Assembly: GCF_003885105.1 (NCBI RefSeq)
Contig: NZ_QWZQ01000004.1
Coordinates: 1 to 64,000 of the forward strand
DNA length: 64,000 nt
Direction: 5' to 3'
From: Lactiplantibacillus garii
GTDB taxonomy: Bacteria; Bacillota; Bacilli; Lactobacillales; Lactobacillaceae
The position numbers were made by a program, and so were the translations under genes. Under the pieces are notes generated by a model. The model had not been told where the DNA came from, ran no database searches, and saw nothing but the letters and a program-made list of their open reading frames with translations. Below are positions 35,725-44,082 of the stretch, piece after piece (position 1 is the first letter of the stretch; each line of letters opens with the position of its first letter).

Positions 35725-36601
35725 TCGGAAATTATTAATTTGGGCCGTCGCGGTTCTGATCGTTGTTGGTATGGGGTTTACGGTTCAGAAAAATTTTGAA
35801 TTTAACCGTGAAAAAGACACCAACTACGCCTTACCGGCCGATGATGCCAAAACTAAAAACGGGATTATTATCTTTTGTTACCACCGAATTCTTAAGAACA
35901 CGGCCGGAGTGGACGTTTCCCGGGTACTGTCCAGTAATTCACAACTCCACGACTTTGACGTGCCGGCTGACCAGTTTGCCCAGCAAATGACCTACCTGCA
36001 TAAACATCACATCAAGGTGATTTCTAGTGCGACCATGGCTAAAATGAAAGCCAGTCACCAACCAATTAAGGGGCGCTACGCGGTATTGACCTTCGACGAT
36101 ATTGATCGAACCATGATTGATAACGCCTTACCCGTTATGAAAAAGTACCACCTGCCTTTTACCACTTTCATCATCACTGGCAATACCGGTCGTTACCGTG
36201 AAGGGACGCAACTAGCTAGTTGGGACGAGATTAAAGCGGCTAAGCAAAGTGCTGGTAGCTTGATGACGTTGGGCTTACACACCCACGACATGCACTACCT
36301 AACCAAAAAGTTCACGCCAATTTTTGACCAACCTAAGGAGTACCACCGGTTCACCCAAGATTTTGCCATCAGCAAACGGGAACTAAAACAGCACATGGGG
36401 GTCAACGCAGAAATGTTTGCCTATCCTTACGGGAGTGGCCCAAACCGGATCAACCGGTTCCTCAGTCGGCAGCACTTGACCTCCGGAATTGCGACCCTGA
36501 ACGTTGGGATCGTTACTGATCAGACCAGTATGAACCAGCTTCCGCGGATGATCATCAACCATGACAGTTGGCCCAGCATTCGGGATTGGCTCAGCAAATA
36601 A
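35711..36601 (+). CDS. membrane-anchored polysaccharide deacetylase (IcaB/PgaB-like)
   Basis: A 296-aa carbohydrate esterase family 4-type protein with an N-terminal membrane anchor (LIWAVAVLIVVGMGFT). IIIFCYHRIL starts the domain, LTFDDID carries the base and metal Asp, LGLHTHDMHYL the His-x-x-x-His ligands, and AYPYG the arginine-pocket motif. It should partially deacetylate PNAG outside the cell. GTG start at 35711. No icaC-type acyltransferase follows. Confidence 0.85.
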   Translation: MKRSSRKLLIWAVAVLIVVGMGFTVQKNFEFNREKDTNYALPADDAKTKNGIIIFCYHRILKNTAGVDVSRVLSSNSQLHDFDVPADQFAQQMTYLHKHHIKVISSATMAKMKASHQPIKGRYAVLTFDDIDRTMIDNALPVMKKYHLPFTTFIITGNTGRYREGTQLASWDEIKAAKQSAGSLMTLGLHTHDMHYLTKKFTPIFDQPKEYHRFTQDFAISKRELKQHMGVNAEMFAYPYGSGPNRINRFLSRQHLTSGIATLNVGIVTDQTSMNQLPRMIINHDSWPSIRDWLSK

Positions 36602-36613
36602 TATTTTTTTGAT

Positions 36614-36655
36614 AAGAGTTACTGCTACTAAACGCAGTCGTAACTCTTTTTTTAT
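36614..36655 (+). terminator. terminator of the PNAG-type operon
   Basis: AAGAGTTAC pairs with GTAACTCTT, with TGC/GCA inside, followed by a T-run. Confidence 0.85.
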
Positions 36656-36897
36656 TAATCAAAATAATTAATCAACGGCGCCATTATGAGCCCTGCTTTG
36701 ACGGGGTGTTGTTAATTGTCCCGCGGTAGTGTCTTAGGTAAAACTGCAAGGTAAAAAAGTTCGGTACCGGTCCCTGACAAAAATGGTGCGAAACTGCGAT
36801 TTGACGGGAGTGCAACGCCGCGTTGCGGGAACTAAATTACGGGTGCAACCAATTGGTGCGTCCGTTAGTATTTCATTTTAAGTGGGGGAGCGGTACA

Positions 36898-37470
36898 GTG
36901 AAAATCGAAGTCGGACAAAAAATAAAGGAACAGCGTGGACAACGAGCCTGGTCGCAGCAGGAACTCGCGGAGCAACTGAACGTGACCCGCCAAACTGTTT
37001 CTAAGTGGGAGTTAGGTAAAAGTTACCCGGACTTAGAAGGTTTAGTGGCACTGACGCAACTGTTTGAGGTCTCAGCCGACTGCTTATTGGGACTGACCGT
37101 GACGGTTTCCAAGTGTTCGTGGTTTAGCGTGCTGTTCCGGCGAGGGAGTCGGGATACAATGGGAGAAGATAAAATCAATAAACCGGTCAAATGGTACGCG
37201 GGTGGTCAGGATCGGGCGAAAGTCGCCACGGCAATCATGATGGACCTCGTGGCGCATTTGAATACGACCACTGAAAAGCCGTTCCGGGAACTGGTCGGAC
37301 AATATTACAGTGAACTGATCCGTCAGCAGTCGGGGTCGAATATTTACGTGTTTGACCGGATGGGACTGGATTTTTCGAAGTGTTTACGCCAGAACGGGAT
37401 CAAACTGTCACCGGAAAATTCGGCGCGGGTCGATAAATTATTGCAATTAAACTATATTCGTTATATGTAG
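36898..37470 (+). CDS. XRE-family protein with a helical C-terminal domain
   Basis: A 190-aa protein. Residues 1-66 are a Cro/CI helix-turn-helix (KIKEQRGQRAWSQQELAEQL...TRQTVSKWELG...YPDLEGLVAL). A linker with a basic patch (VLFRRGSRD) is followed by about 100 residues that look all-helical. That part resembles in size and pattern the four-helix EntA/PedB-type bacteriocin immunity proteins (KPFRELVGQYYSELIRQ...IKLSPENSARVDKLLQL), but this is a weak guess. GTG start with GGGGGAG 7 nt upstream; longer readings lack a site. Monocistronic; repeat copy C follows. Confidence 0.75.
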   Translation: MKIEVGQKIKEQRGQRAWSQQELAEQLNVTRQTVSKWELGKSYPDLEGLVALTQLFEVSADCLLGLTVTVSKCSWFSVLFRRGSRDTMGEDKINKPVKWYAGGQDRAKVATAIMMDLVAHLNTTTEKPFRELVGQYYSELIRQQSGSNIYVFDRMGLDFSKCLRQNGIKLSPENSARVDKLLQLNYIRYM

Positions 37471-37479
37471 ATGAATAAA

Positions 37480-37566
37480 CAGAGTGGGCCAAAAGTCGGT
37501 TAGCTGTTAAGCGGAGCCCGCTGACTTTTGAAACCCGTTTTGATAATAATTATTCGGGAATAAAAA
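37480..37566 (+). repeat. intergenic hairpin repeat, copy C (internally deleted)
   Basis: Begins CAGAGTGGGCCAAAAGTCGG, and retains the distal part AAGCGGAGCCCGCTGACTTTTG and a diverged end. About 60 bp of the middle present in copies A and B is missing. The CAAAAGTC/GACTTTTG stem is kept. Confidence 0.7.
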
Positions 37567-37615
37567 TAAAACTCACGTGGAATCAGCAAGCAGCTGGTCA
37601 CACGTGAGTTTATTT
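37565..37615 (-). terminator. terminator of the marR gene
   Basis: AAATAAAACTCACGTG pairs with CACGTGAGTTTATTT around a loop with its own CAGC/GCTG stem; the minus-strand exit is T-rich. It overlaps the marR stop codon. Confidence 0.75.
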
Positions 37616-38102
37616 AGTCAGTAGGTTTTTGACGTTCGTAGTGTTCGACCATTACTAAAAACCGGTTGATCACGGCCAGTTCGTCCGGTTTAAACTCGGT
37701 ATGGAGCTGGTCGATCAGCTGCTGGTTACGGACTTGGTGCATTAAGTCGTGCTGGTGCGCCAGAGTCCGACCGGCCGGGGTTAGCTGGTAAAAGCGTTTT
37801 TTGCGGTCGTCCGGTCGTTTAAAGGTGGTGACCAAGTTTTGGTCCACCAATTTTTTAGCGGCCCGGGTCACACCACCCCGGGTCACGCCAAGGGCTTCTG
37901 CCAGGTCGATCCCGGTCTGGGGGGCGGATTGCAACGCCGATAACAAATGTAGACCGACGATCGAGATCGCGGGAAGCTTGACACTGAGCACCGGATCGGT
38001 CACGTGAGCCCGCAACCACTTTTGTTCGATGGTCGTGGCGGCCCGCGCTTTGCGGATCGCGCCGATCGTGTCTAAAATTTGTTGTTCTGCTGACGTTGTC
38101 AT
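37614..38102 (-). CDS. MarR-family transcriptional regulator
   Basis: A 162-aa winged-helix regulator. GIDLAEALGVTRGGVTRAAKKLVDQNLV is the recognition-helix region (about residues 64-92), followed by the wing KRPDDRKKRFYQLTPAG. Long dimer helices flank it. It lies 38 nt downstream of a putative azoreductase gene on the same strand, and a perfect TTGTTGAC palindrome occurs in the promoter of that gene. Repression of the pair, relieved by phenolic or quinone compounds, is inferred. Confidence 0.88.
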   Translation of the reverse strand: MTTSAEQQILDTIGAIRKARAATTIEQKWLRAHVTDPVLSVKLPAISIVGLHLLSALQSAPQTGIDLAEALGVTRGGVTRAAKKLVDQNLVTTFKRPDDRKKRFYQLTPAGRTLAHQHDLMHQVRNQQLIDQLHTEFKPDELAVINRFLVMVEHYERQKPTD

Positions 38103-38140
38103 TAGTCGTACCTCCCAGTGTTGATTCCATTATACCGAAT

Positions 38141-38776
38141 CTAGAAGGTGGTGGCGAGTTTCGCGGCGGTTTTGGCCGCTTGGGCGGTCGTGGCGGCCCG
38201 TTTTTCCGGAAAACGGTCGAGTCCCTCGACGAAGATCGTCTGGTAATCTTGAACCCCGTAAAGGGCCATCATATCGTGCAAGTACGGTTCGCCGTACTCC
38301 TTCTGGTTATGCTGACCGTTAGTGGCGTGGTAAAAGCCGCCGGTCGCTTGGATGTGGAGGACTTTTTTGTTAGTTAATAGGCCAACGGGACCGTGTTCGG
38401 TGTATTTAAACGTTTTGCGGGCGACCGCGGTCAGGTCCAGGTACTGCTTAAGCTCGGCGGGTAAGAAATGGTTATACATCGGGTTGACGAAAACGACCTT
38501 ATCGGCGGTCAGAAATTCGTCCAGCCAAGCCGCGTGTTGCGCCAGGAGCTGTTGTTCGGCGGGGGTTAGCGCCTGCCCGTATTTCTGCTTGCGCCAGGCT
38601 TCGAAAGTGGTGTCGTTCAATGGCGGAACGCCGTCTTGATATAAATCGCGCACGATGACCGTGTCGTCGGGATGGCTGGTTTGGTAGGCCGTCTTAAAAC
38701 GGTTAGCCACCGTTAACGAAGCGCTGGGCGCGGTGGTATGCGGATGTGCTAGGATCATTAATAATTTGGTTGTCAT
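38141..38776 (-). CDS. azoR: FMN-dependent NADH-azoreductase/quinone reductase
   Basis: A 211-aa flavodoxin-fold enzyme. It has LMILAHPH...SASLTVAN for FMN phosphate, FVNPMYNHFLPAELKQYLD (AzoR block with P-x-x-N) and HIQATGGFYH late. It reduces quinones or azo compounds by two electrons. First gene of an operon with marR. The name azoR describes the family, not a tested substrate. Confidence 0.87.
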   Translation of the reverse strand: MTTKLLMILAHPHTTAPSASLTVANRFKTAYQTSHPDDTVIVRDLYQDGVPPLNDTTFEAWRKQKYGQALTPAEQQLLAQHAAWLDEFLTADKVVFVNPMYNHFLPAELKQYLDLTAVARKTFKYTEHGPVGLLTNKKVLHIQATGGFYHATNGQHNQKEYGEPYLHDMMALYGVQDYQTIFVEGLDRFPEKRAATTAQAAKTAAKLATTF

Positions 38777-38793
38777 AATATCGATCTCCCTTT

Positions 38794-38840
38794 TTGTTGA
38801 TAAGCAACATTATGTACCGCTTGTTGTTGACTGTCAACAA
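38794..38840. promoter_or_regulatory. candidate MarR operators upstream of the azoreductase gene
   Basis: A perfect 17-bp palindrome TTGTTGACTGTCAACAA lies at 38824-38840, and a second imperfect copy TTGTTGATAAGCAACA at 38794-38809, next to the azoreductase start. Two tandem sites 30 bp apart fit control by the MarR protein encoded in the same operon. Confidence 0.6.
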
Positions 38841-39174
38841 AAATGTTTAAACAAAATACCCTGAACTGAACTAGGCCCGTCAAATTGACCGGTGAGATGA
38901 GCTAGACTAAAGGTTAAAATTTAAATAACGGTAGACCATTCAGGCACTCGGAATTGTTTGCGACTCAGTTTTTGAGTTGATTCCGGGCTTTGAAATCGGC
39001 TCTGAAGTGTGCCCACAGTAATCAAACCGCGCAAAAATGAATAACAATGAATAGCACACCGTTTTTTAACTAAAATCATCTAAAAATTATAGTTTCATTA
39101 TCCTGTGATGATGCTTGCGGAACCTGCTGATTTATGATTGAATAGGCGTAAAATTATTAAAGGGTGATGAGAAA
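38841..39174. other. non-coding stretch before the histidinol-phosphatase gene
   Basis: No gene is seen. A modest hairpin (CGGAAT...ATTCCG with GACTCA/TGAGT inside, 38949-38985) has no T-run. The right end holds the AAAGGGTGA ribosome site of the phosphatase gene. Confidence 0.4.
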
Positions 39175-40011
39175 ATGTTAATGGATGGACATACGCACAC
39201 CGAATTATGCCCACACGGGAGCGGGGAAGCGACCGAAAAAATGGTTCAACGGGCGATTCAACTAGGCCTGCAACGTTACTGTATAACCGAGCACGCACCG
39301 TTGCCACCGGCGTTGCAGACGGAATTGGCAGGGAGCCCGGAAGGTTATAGTGAAGCGTCGTTACGAGTGGACCAAGTCGCGGAATACTTACAGTTGGCCG
39401 GTGAGTTGAAACGACGTTACGCGGCTCAAATTGATATTTCAGTTGGGTTTGAAGTGGATTATTTACCGGGGTACGAGGACTGGACCCGGCGTTTTTTAAA
39501 CCAGTACGGACCACAGACGCAGGAGAATATTTTATCAGTGCACTTTATGCGTGGCGCGCGGGAAAAGTTCTGGTGCGTGGATTTAAGTCCCACTGATTTT
39601 CAGGCTGGATTTGGGCAGTGGTTGGCGACCCCACAACGGTTGTTTGAACAGTATTACCGGACTATTAGGGCTTCGGTTCAAGCTGATCTGGGGGCGTTTG
39701 CCCCGCAGCGGATCGGCCACATGAGTTTGGTGCGTAAGTATCAGGACTACTTTGGTTTGACGGAACCGTTAGACACCGCAAATCTGACACTAGTGGACCA
39801 GACGTTAGGGCTGATCCATCAGCAGCACTGCCAGCTAGATTTAAATTTGGCCGGTTTGTATAAACCCTATTGCAATGATTTTTATCCGGGAAGTCAAATT
39901 TTGGAACGGGCACAAAGACTTGGTATTCCGCTAGTTTATGGTTCTGACGCCCACGATATTGCGAGTGTCGGGCGGGGGATGCATCTCATAAAAAAATTAA
40001 TTAACGGTTGA
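39175..40011 (+). CDS. hisK: histidinol-phosphatase, PHP family
   Basis: A 278-aa PHP-domain phosphatase. DGHTHTELCPHG gives the first metal ligands, TEHAPL the next, GFEVDYLPG a Glu/Asp ligand, SVHFM and GHMSLV further His, and YGSDAHD the last. It removes phosphate from L-histidinol phosphate, the step missing from the single-domain HisB here. It lies upstream of the His T-box, not under it, so its control may differ from the main operon. Also called hisJ in some species. Confidence 0.9.
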   Translation: MLMDGHTHTELCPHGSGEATEKMVQRAIQLGLQRYCITEHAPLPPALQTELAGSPEGYSEASLRVDQVAEYLQLAGELKRRYAAQIDISVGFEVDYLPGYEDWTRRFLNQYGPQTQENILSVHFMRGAREKFWCVDLSPTDFQAGFGQWLATPQRLFEQYYRTIRASVQADLGAFAPQRIGHMSLVRKYQDYFGLTEPLDTANLTLVDQTLGLIHQQHCQLDLNLAGLYKPYCNDFYPGSQILERAQRLGIPLVYGSDAHDIASVGRGMHLIKKLING

Positions 40012-40036
40012 CAAGCCGTCGTTGACTCACTACAAT
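40008..40036 (+). promoter_or_regulatory. promoter of the his operon
   Basis: A -35 TTGACA (40008-40013) and -10 TACAAT (40031-40036) with 17-bp spacing. The -35 overlaps the stop codon of the phosphatase gene. Confidence 0.8.
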
Positions 40037-40042
40037 GAGTTT

Positions 40043-40329
40043 TAAATTAAATAGCTAATTAAATTTTAATAAACGGTTGCGATTAGAAAAAGTAATTAAC
40101 CATCCCTCCATCCAGAGAGTCCGGGTAGCTGCGAACCGGGCGGACATGGTTAACGAATCACATCTATGAACTGCTGGGGTGAACGGGTATCATTAGCCTC
40201 AGCCGAATTGGTTTCGTTATCCAAGTTGACTTTGTTCAACATGAGGTCGGTAGTGTGAGCTACCGGCGAAATAAGGTGGAACCACGTGTAAACGTCCTTT
40301 TAGCAAATTTGCTAAGGGGGCGTTTTTTT
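40043..40329 (+). ncRNA. T-box leader, histidine (specifier CAC)
   Basis: Stem I has the K-turn/AGTA region (40091-40094), the distal AGAGAGT...GGGTAGCTGCGAACC part, and a specifier loop with CAC (40159-40161) followed by A and the lower stem TCTA. The T-box core AAGGTGGAACCACG is at 40273-40286, and the terminator ACGTCCTTTTAGC... with a T-run at 40291-40329. CAC encodes His, matching the downstream genes. Uncharged tRNA-His should favour read-through. Confidence 0.9.
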
Positions 40330-40362
40330 AATCCAATCATTAACTGTCAAGGAGGCGTTAGC

Positions 40363-41514
40363 ATGTTACAACACTTATTACCATTGGGGACCCGGGATGA
40401 ATTCGGTAACCGGGCCCAAACTAAGCAACAACTAATTTCGGTGATCCAGGCTCATTTTAAGCAGCGGGGGCTAGCGCCAATTGCAACCCCGTTATTAGAA
40501 AACGAAGCGGTGTTTGATCCGTACCAGATGGGAAACTACCAGTTGTACCGTTTACTCGGTAACGAGGGCCAGACCTTAGTTTTACGACCGGATCTGACTT
40601 TGCCGATTGCCCGTTTCATCAGCGCAACCAAGGTCCCGCTTCCTCAGAAGTTTAGTTACGTGGGCGACATTTTTCGGGTGAGTCGCCAACTTTCCGGGTC
40701 GTATAACCAAATCACCCAGGCCGGGGTTGAACTCATCGGTTACGCCTCACTGAAAGCGGAACTGGAATGTTTAACGATTGCCCAACAGCTGAGCGCCGAA
40801 GTGATCGAAGATGCCGTGGAAATTGAACTGGGGGACGCGCAGTTTGCGCAGCGGGTCGTCGCTAGTTTAACGGACGCGCCGCAAACGCAGCGGGCAATTC
40901 TAACCGCCCTGTTCAACAAACGGGTTCCGCAGTACCAAGCACTGATTGCGGCCTATCAGGATCAGGACCTGTACCCGTTTTTACGGGAGTGGCCCCGGTT
41001 ATTTGGGCAACCGGAAGACGTTTTACAGCGGTTAGCCGCTGCACCGTTACCCGCCACGGTCCAACCGAGCGTGACCCGGCTGACGCGGGTAGTGAACTGG
41101 ATGCGCCGGACCATGCCGGATCAGGCGGTGTCACTCGACCTTAGTAGTCAAGCTCCCCAAAAGTATTACACCGGTTTGACGTTTCGGGGGTATTCCCAAG
41201 CGGGCGCTGGTTACCTATTTAGCGGTGGCCGTTACGACCAGCTGTTAGCCAATTTTCAGGCCGACCCGGAGCCGGCCGTGGGCATGGGCATCAACGTTGA
41301 CCTACTCACGAGCTTAGCGACGGCGCAACGGTCCCCACAGACCCAACAGTTAATTTATTTTGAGCCTGAGCAGTGGAATCAAGCCGAAGCTTATTTAGCC
41401 AAGCAGCCATACGCCAGTTTAAGTTTGGCACCAAACATTGTGGCGGCTAAGCAGGAGACCCAGCGAATCGGGGCAACGTTAGTAGATTTAACGGGAGGTG
41501 GCGCCAATGCCTAA
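40363..41514 (+). CDS. hisZ: ATP phosphoribosyltransferase regulatory subunit
   Basis: A 383-aa HisRS-like protein without tRNA-charging function. TPLLENEAVFDPY, LVLRPDLTLPIARF and YTGLTFRGY are seen. HisZ pairs with the short HisG to form the hetero-octameric first enzyme of histidine synthesis and senses histidine. ATG 40363 has AAGGAGG 8 nt upstream; longer readings run back into the T-box. It overlaps hisG by 8 nt, fitting coupled synthesis of the two subunits. Confidence 0.93.
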   Translation: MLQHLLPLGTRDEFGNRAQTKQQLISVIQAHFKQRGLAPIATPLLENEAVFDPYQMGNYQLYRLLGNEGQTLVLRPDLTLPIARFISATKVPLPQKFSYVGDIFRVSRQLSGSYNQITQAGVELIGYASLKAELECLTIAQQLSAEVIEDAVEIELGDAQFAQRVVASLTDAPQTQRAILTALFNKRVPQYQALIAAYQDQDLYPFLREWPRLFGQPEDVLQRLAAAPLPATVQPSVTRLTRVVNWMRRTMPDQAVSLDLSSQAPQKYYTGLTFRGYSQAGAGYLFSGGRYDQLLANFQADPEPAVGMGINVDLLTSLATAQRSPQTQQLIYFEPEQWNQAEAYLAKQPYASLSLAPNIVAAKQETQRIGATLVDLTGGGANA

Positions 41515-42166
41515 AGAACGGATAAAAATTGCGTTAACGAAGGGCCGGGTCGAACAGCAAGTGATCCCTTTACTGGAAGCAGCCGGTATTGATTGTTCCT
41601 TGGTCCGGAATAAAAAACGCCGCTTGATCTTTGACTCAACGAGCCAGCCGTACGAGTTCATCCTCGCCAAGGGTCCGGATGTGACGACGTTTTTGGAACG
41701 CGGTGCCGCCGACATTGGCATCGTTGGGAGCGACATTTTGACGGAACATCAGAGCACCCAGTACGAATTACTAGATCTGGGAGTCGGGGAGTGTCAGTTC
41801 GTGTTAGCTTCCACCAGTGACTTTGACCCCCGGGCGCCGCGCCGTAAAATTATCGGCACAAAGTACCCGTTGATCACCCAGCGTTACTTTGATCAGCTGG
41901 GTCAAGACGTCGAGATCATTAAAATTGAAGGTTCGGTCGAACTGGCCCCGTTGACCGGGTTGGCCGACGCCATCGTGGACATTACCGAAACCGGAACGAC
42001 GCTACGCGAAAATCACTTACAAATTTATGATTATTTACAGCCGGTTTCCACACGCCTAGTCGTGAACCGGTTAGCGTTAAAACAGCACCAGCAAGCCATT
42101 TATGAGTTAGTTGACCGTTTGGCGGCCGTGGTTTCGTCCCCATCATCAAAGGAGTCTGTAAAATGA
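41507..42166 (+). CDS. hisG: ATP phosphoribosyltransferase, short catalytic form
   Basis: A 219-aa short-form HisG lacking the C-terminal regulatory domain, so it needs HisZ. IKIALTKGR starts the fold, GAADIGIVGSDIL and the PRPP loop ADAIVDITETGTTLRENHL follow. It joins ATP and PRPP, the committed histidine step. GGGAGG sits 7-8 nt before ATG 41507; an earlier in-frame codon at 41498 overlaps that site. Overlaps hisD by the ATGA tetranucleotide. Confidence 0.95.
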   Translation: MPKERIKIALTKGRVEQQVIPLLEAAGIDCSLVRNKKRRLIFDSTSQPYEFILAKGPDVTTFLERGAADIGIVGSDILTEHQSTQYELLDLGVGECQFVLASTSDFDPRAPRRKIIGTKYPLITQRYFDQLGQDVEIIKIEGSVELAPLTGLADAIVDITETGTTLRENHLQIYDYLQPVSTRLVVNRLALKQHQQAIYELVDRLAAVVSSPSSKESVK

Positions 42167-43449
42167 AAATTATTAATGAAGATTTAGCCAGTTTAAAAAA
42201 GTTAGTCCAAACCAAAACGCAGCAGTTGACCGATTTAAAAGTAGAAGCGACCGTCCGTAACATCATCACCGACGTGATTCAAAACGGTGACGCGGCGTTA
42301 CGTAAATATGAAGAAAACTTTGACGGCGTCACGCTTGACCAGATTAAACTGTCACCATCAGTTATTGATGAAGCCTACGCTAAGCTTGATCCCAAGGTCA
42401 AAGACGCGTTGTTGCTGGCCAAGCGCAACATTACCAGTTTTCACGAAAAAGAACGGGCGACCGGCTTTATGGACGCCGAGCAACCCGGAGTGTTACGGGG
42501 CCAAAAGCTTTTACCGTTGAAGCGGGTTGGCCTCTACGTTCCCGGGGGTACCGCGGCTTACCCGTCGACGTTATTGATGAGTGCGTTACCCGCCAAGATT
42601 GCCGGGGTTAACGAAGTGGTCATGGTAACGCCCCCACAAAAGGACGGTATCAACCCGGCCGTGTTAGCCGCTGCTAAGATTGCCGGCGTCGACGCCATTT
42701 ACCAAGTAGGTGGGGCCCAGGCAATCGCCGCCTTGGCGTACGGAACGGAATCCGTGCCCGCGGTTGATAAGATCATCGGTCCCGGGAACGTCTTCGTGGC
42801 GACCGCTAAGAAGCAGGTCTTTGGTCAGGTGGCCATTGACATGGTGGCCGGACCGTCTGAAATCGGCATTATTGCCGATGATAGCGCCGATCCCCGTCAG
42901 CTGGCTGCCGATTTACTGAGTCAGGCGGAACACGACCGCCGTGCGCGGCCCATCCTGATTACGGACAGTTTAAAGCTCGCTCAGGCTGTTAGTGCCAACG
43001 TTACGTCACAGTTAGAGGTGTTACCACGGACGGCAATTGCGACCGCCGCGGTTAACGAAAAGGGCTTTATTGCCGTGGTTCAGCGGGTTGAAGACATGTT
43101 TGAGTTGATGAATACGGTGGCGCCGGAACACTTGGAAATTCAACTGCGTGAACCGACCCAGTACCTAAATCTCATTCGTAACGCTGGTTCCGTGTTTCTT
43201 GGCAAGTACGCTTCCGAACCGCTTGGGGACTACGTGGCGGGTCCTAACCACATTTTACCAACGAGTGGGACGGCCCGGTTCTCCTCACCACTGGGCGTTT
43301 ACGACTTTGTTAAACGGACGTCGTTTATTCAATACACTAAGGCCGCGCTTGCTAAGGAGGCCCCGGCCATTACCACGTTAGCCCGTGTAGAGGGGCTGGA
43401 AGGTCACGCCCGGGCGATCGAGTCCCGGTTTGACACCTATTACGATTAA
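42163..43449 (+). CDS. hisD: histidinol dehydrogenase
   Basis: A 428-aa Zn enzyme that oxidises L-histidinol to histidine in two NAD steps. GLYVPGGTAAYPSTLLM, IIGPGNVFVATAKK, DMVAGPSEI and LSQAEHD are the signature blocks, with the catalytic Glu-His in APEHLE and the zinc His in GPNHILPT. Length is normal. Confidence 0.96.
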   Translation: MKIINEDLASLKKLVQTKTQQLTDLKVEATVRNIITDVIQNGDAALRKYEENFDGVTLDQIKLSPSVIDEAYAKLDPKVKDALLLAKRNITSFHEKERATGFMDAEQPGVLRGQKLLPLKRVGLYVPGGTAAYPSTLLMSALPAKIAGVNEVVMVTPPQKDGINPAVLAAAKIAGVDAIYQVGGAQAIAALAYGTESVPAVDKIIGPGNVFVATAKKQVFGQVAIDMVAGPSEIGIIADDSADPRQLAADLLSQAEHDRRARPILITDSLKLAQAVSANVTSQLEVLPRTAIATAAVNEKGFIAVVQRVEDMFELMNTVAPEHLEIQLREPTQYLNLIRNAGSVFLGKYASEPLGDYVAGPNHILPTSGTARFSSPLGVYDFVKRTSFIQYTKAALAKEAPAITTLARVEGLEGHARAIESRFDTYYD

Positions 43450-43497
43450 AAGGTTAGTTTGAGCATTAGTCGCGTGATTTTAAAGGGAGGAATTCAC

Positions 43498-44082
43498 ATG
43501 CGCCAAGCAACGGTTAAACGGGTGACCAAGGAAACCCAAATTGAAATTAGTTTGAATTTAGACGAACAGAGCGGAATAGAGATCGATACCGGTATTGGGT
43601 TTTTGAACCACATGTTAAACCTATTTGCCAAGCACGGTCGGTTCGGGTTAGTCGTAAAATGTCACGGTGATTTGGACGTTGATCCACATCACACGACCGA
43701 AGATACCGGGATCGTCCTGGGGGAGTGTTTTAAACGGGCGTTGGGTAATAAGGAAGGCATTGAACGCTACGGAACCGAATTTGTGCCGATGGACGAAACC
43801 CTGGGGCAAGTGAGTGTTGACTTAAGCGGTCGTTCCTACCTCGTGTTTGATGCCGAGTTAACGAATCCGCGGCTGGGGGGCCTCGATACCGAAACCGTCG
43901 AAGACTTTTTCCAGGCGTGCGCGTTCGCGGCGGAAATGAACTTACACGCCCGGATCTTGTACGGACGTAACACCCACCACAAGGTCGAAAGTTTGTTTAA
44001 GGCGTTTGGCCGGGCCATGCGGGCGGCGGTCACCATTAACCCGGATATTATCGGGGTCAACTCGACTAAGGGTGTGATTTAA
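43498..44082 (+). CDS. hisB: imidazoleglycerol-phosphate dehydratase
   Basis: A 194-aa single-function His[17 protein letters not shown] and [17 protein letters not shown] carry the Mn ligands, with the duplicated half in [18 protein letters not shown] and [16 protein letters not shown]. There is no phosphatase domain; that step is done by the PHP enzyme at 39175-40011. ATG 43498 follows GGGAGG; an earlier in-frame start lacks a good site. Confidence 0.96.
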   Translation: MRQATVKRVTKETQIEISLNLDEQSGIEIDTGIGFLNHMLNLFAKHGRFGLVVKCHGDLDVDPHHTTEDTGIVLGECFKRALGNKEGIERYGTEFVPMDETLGQVSVDLSGRSYLVFDAELTNPRLGGLDTETVEDFFQACAFAAEMNLHARILYGRNTHHKVESLFKAFGRAMRAAVTINPDIIGVNSTKGVI

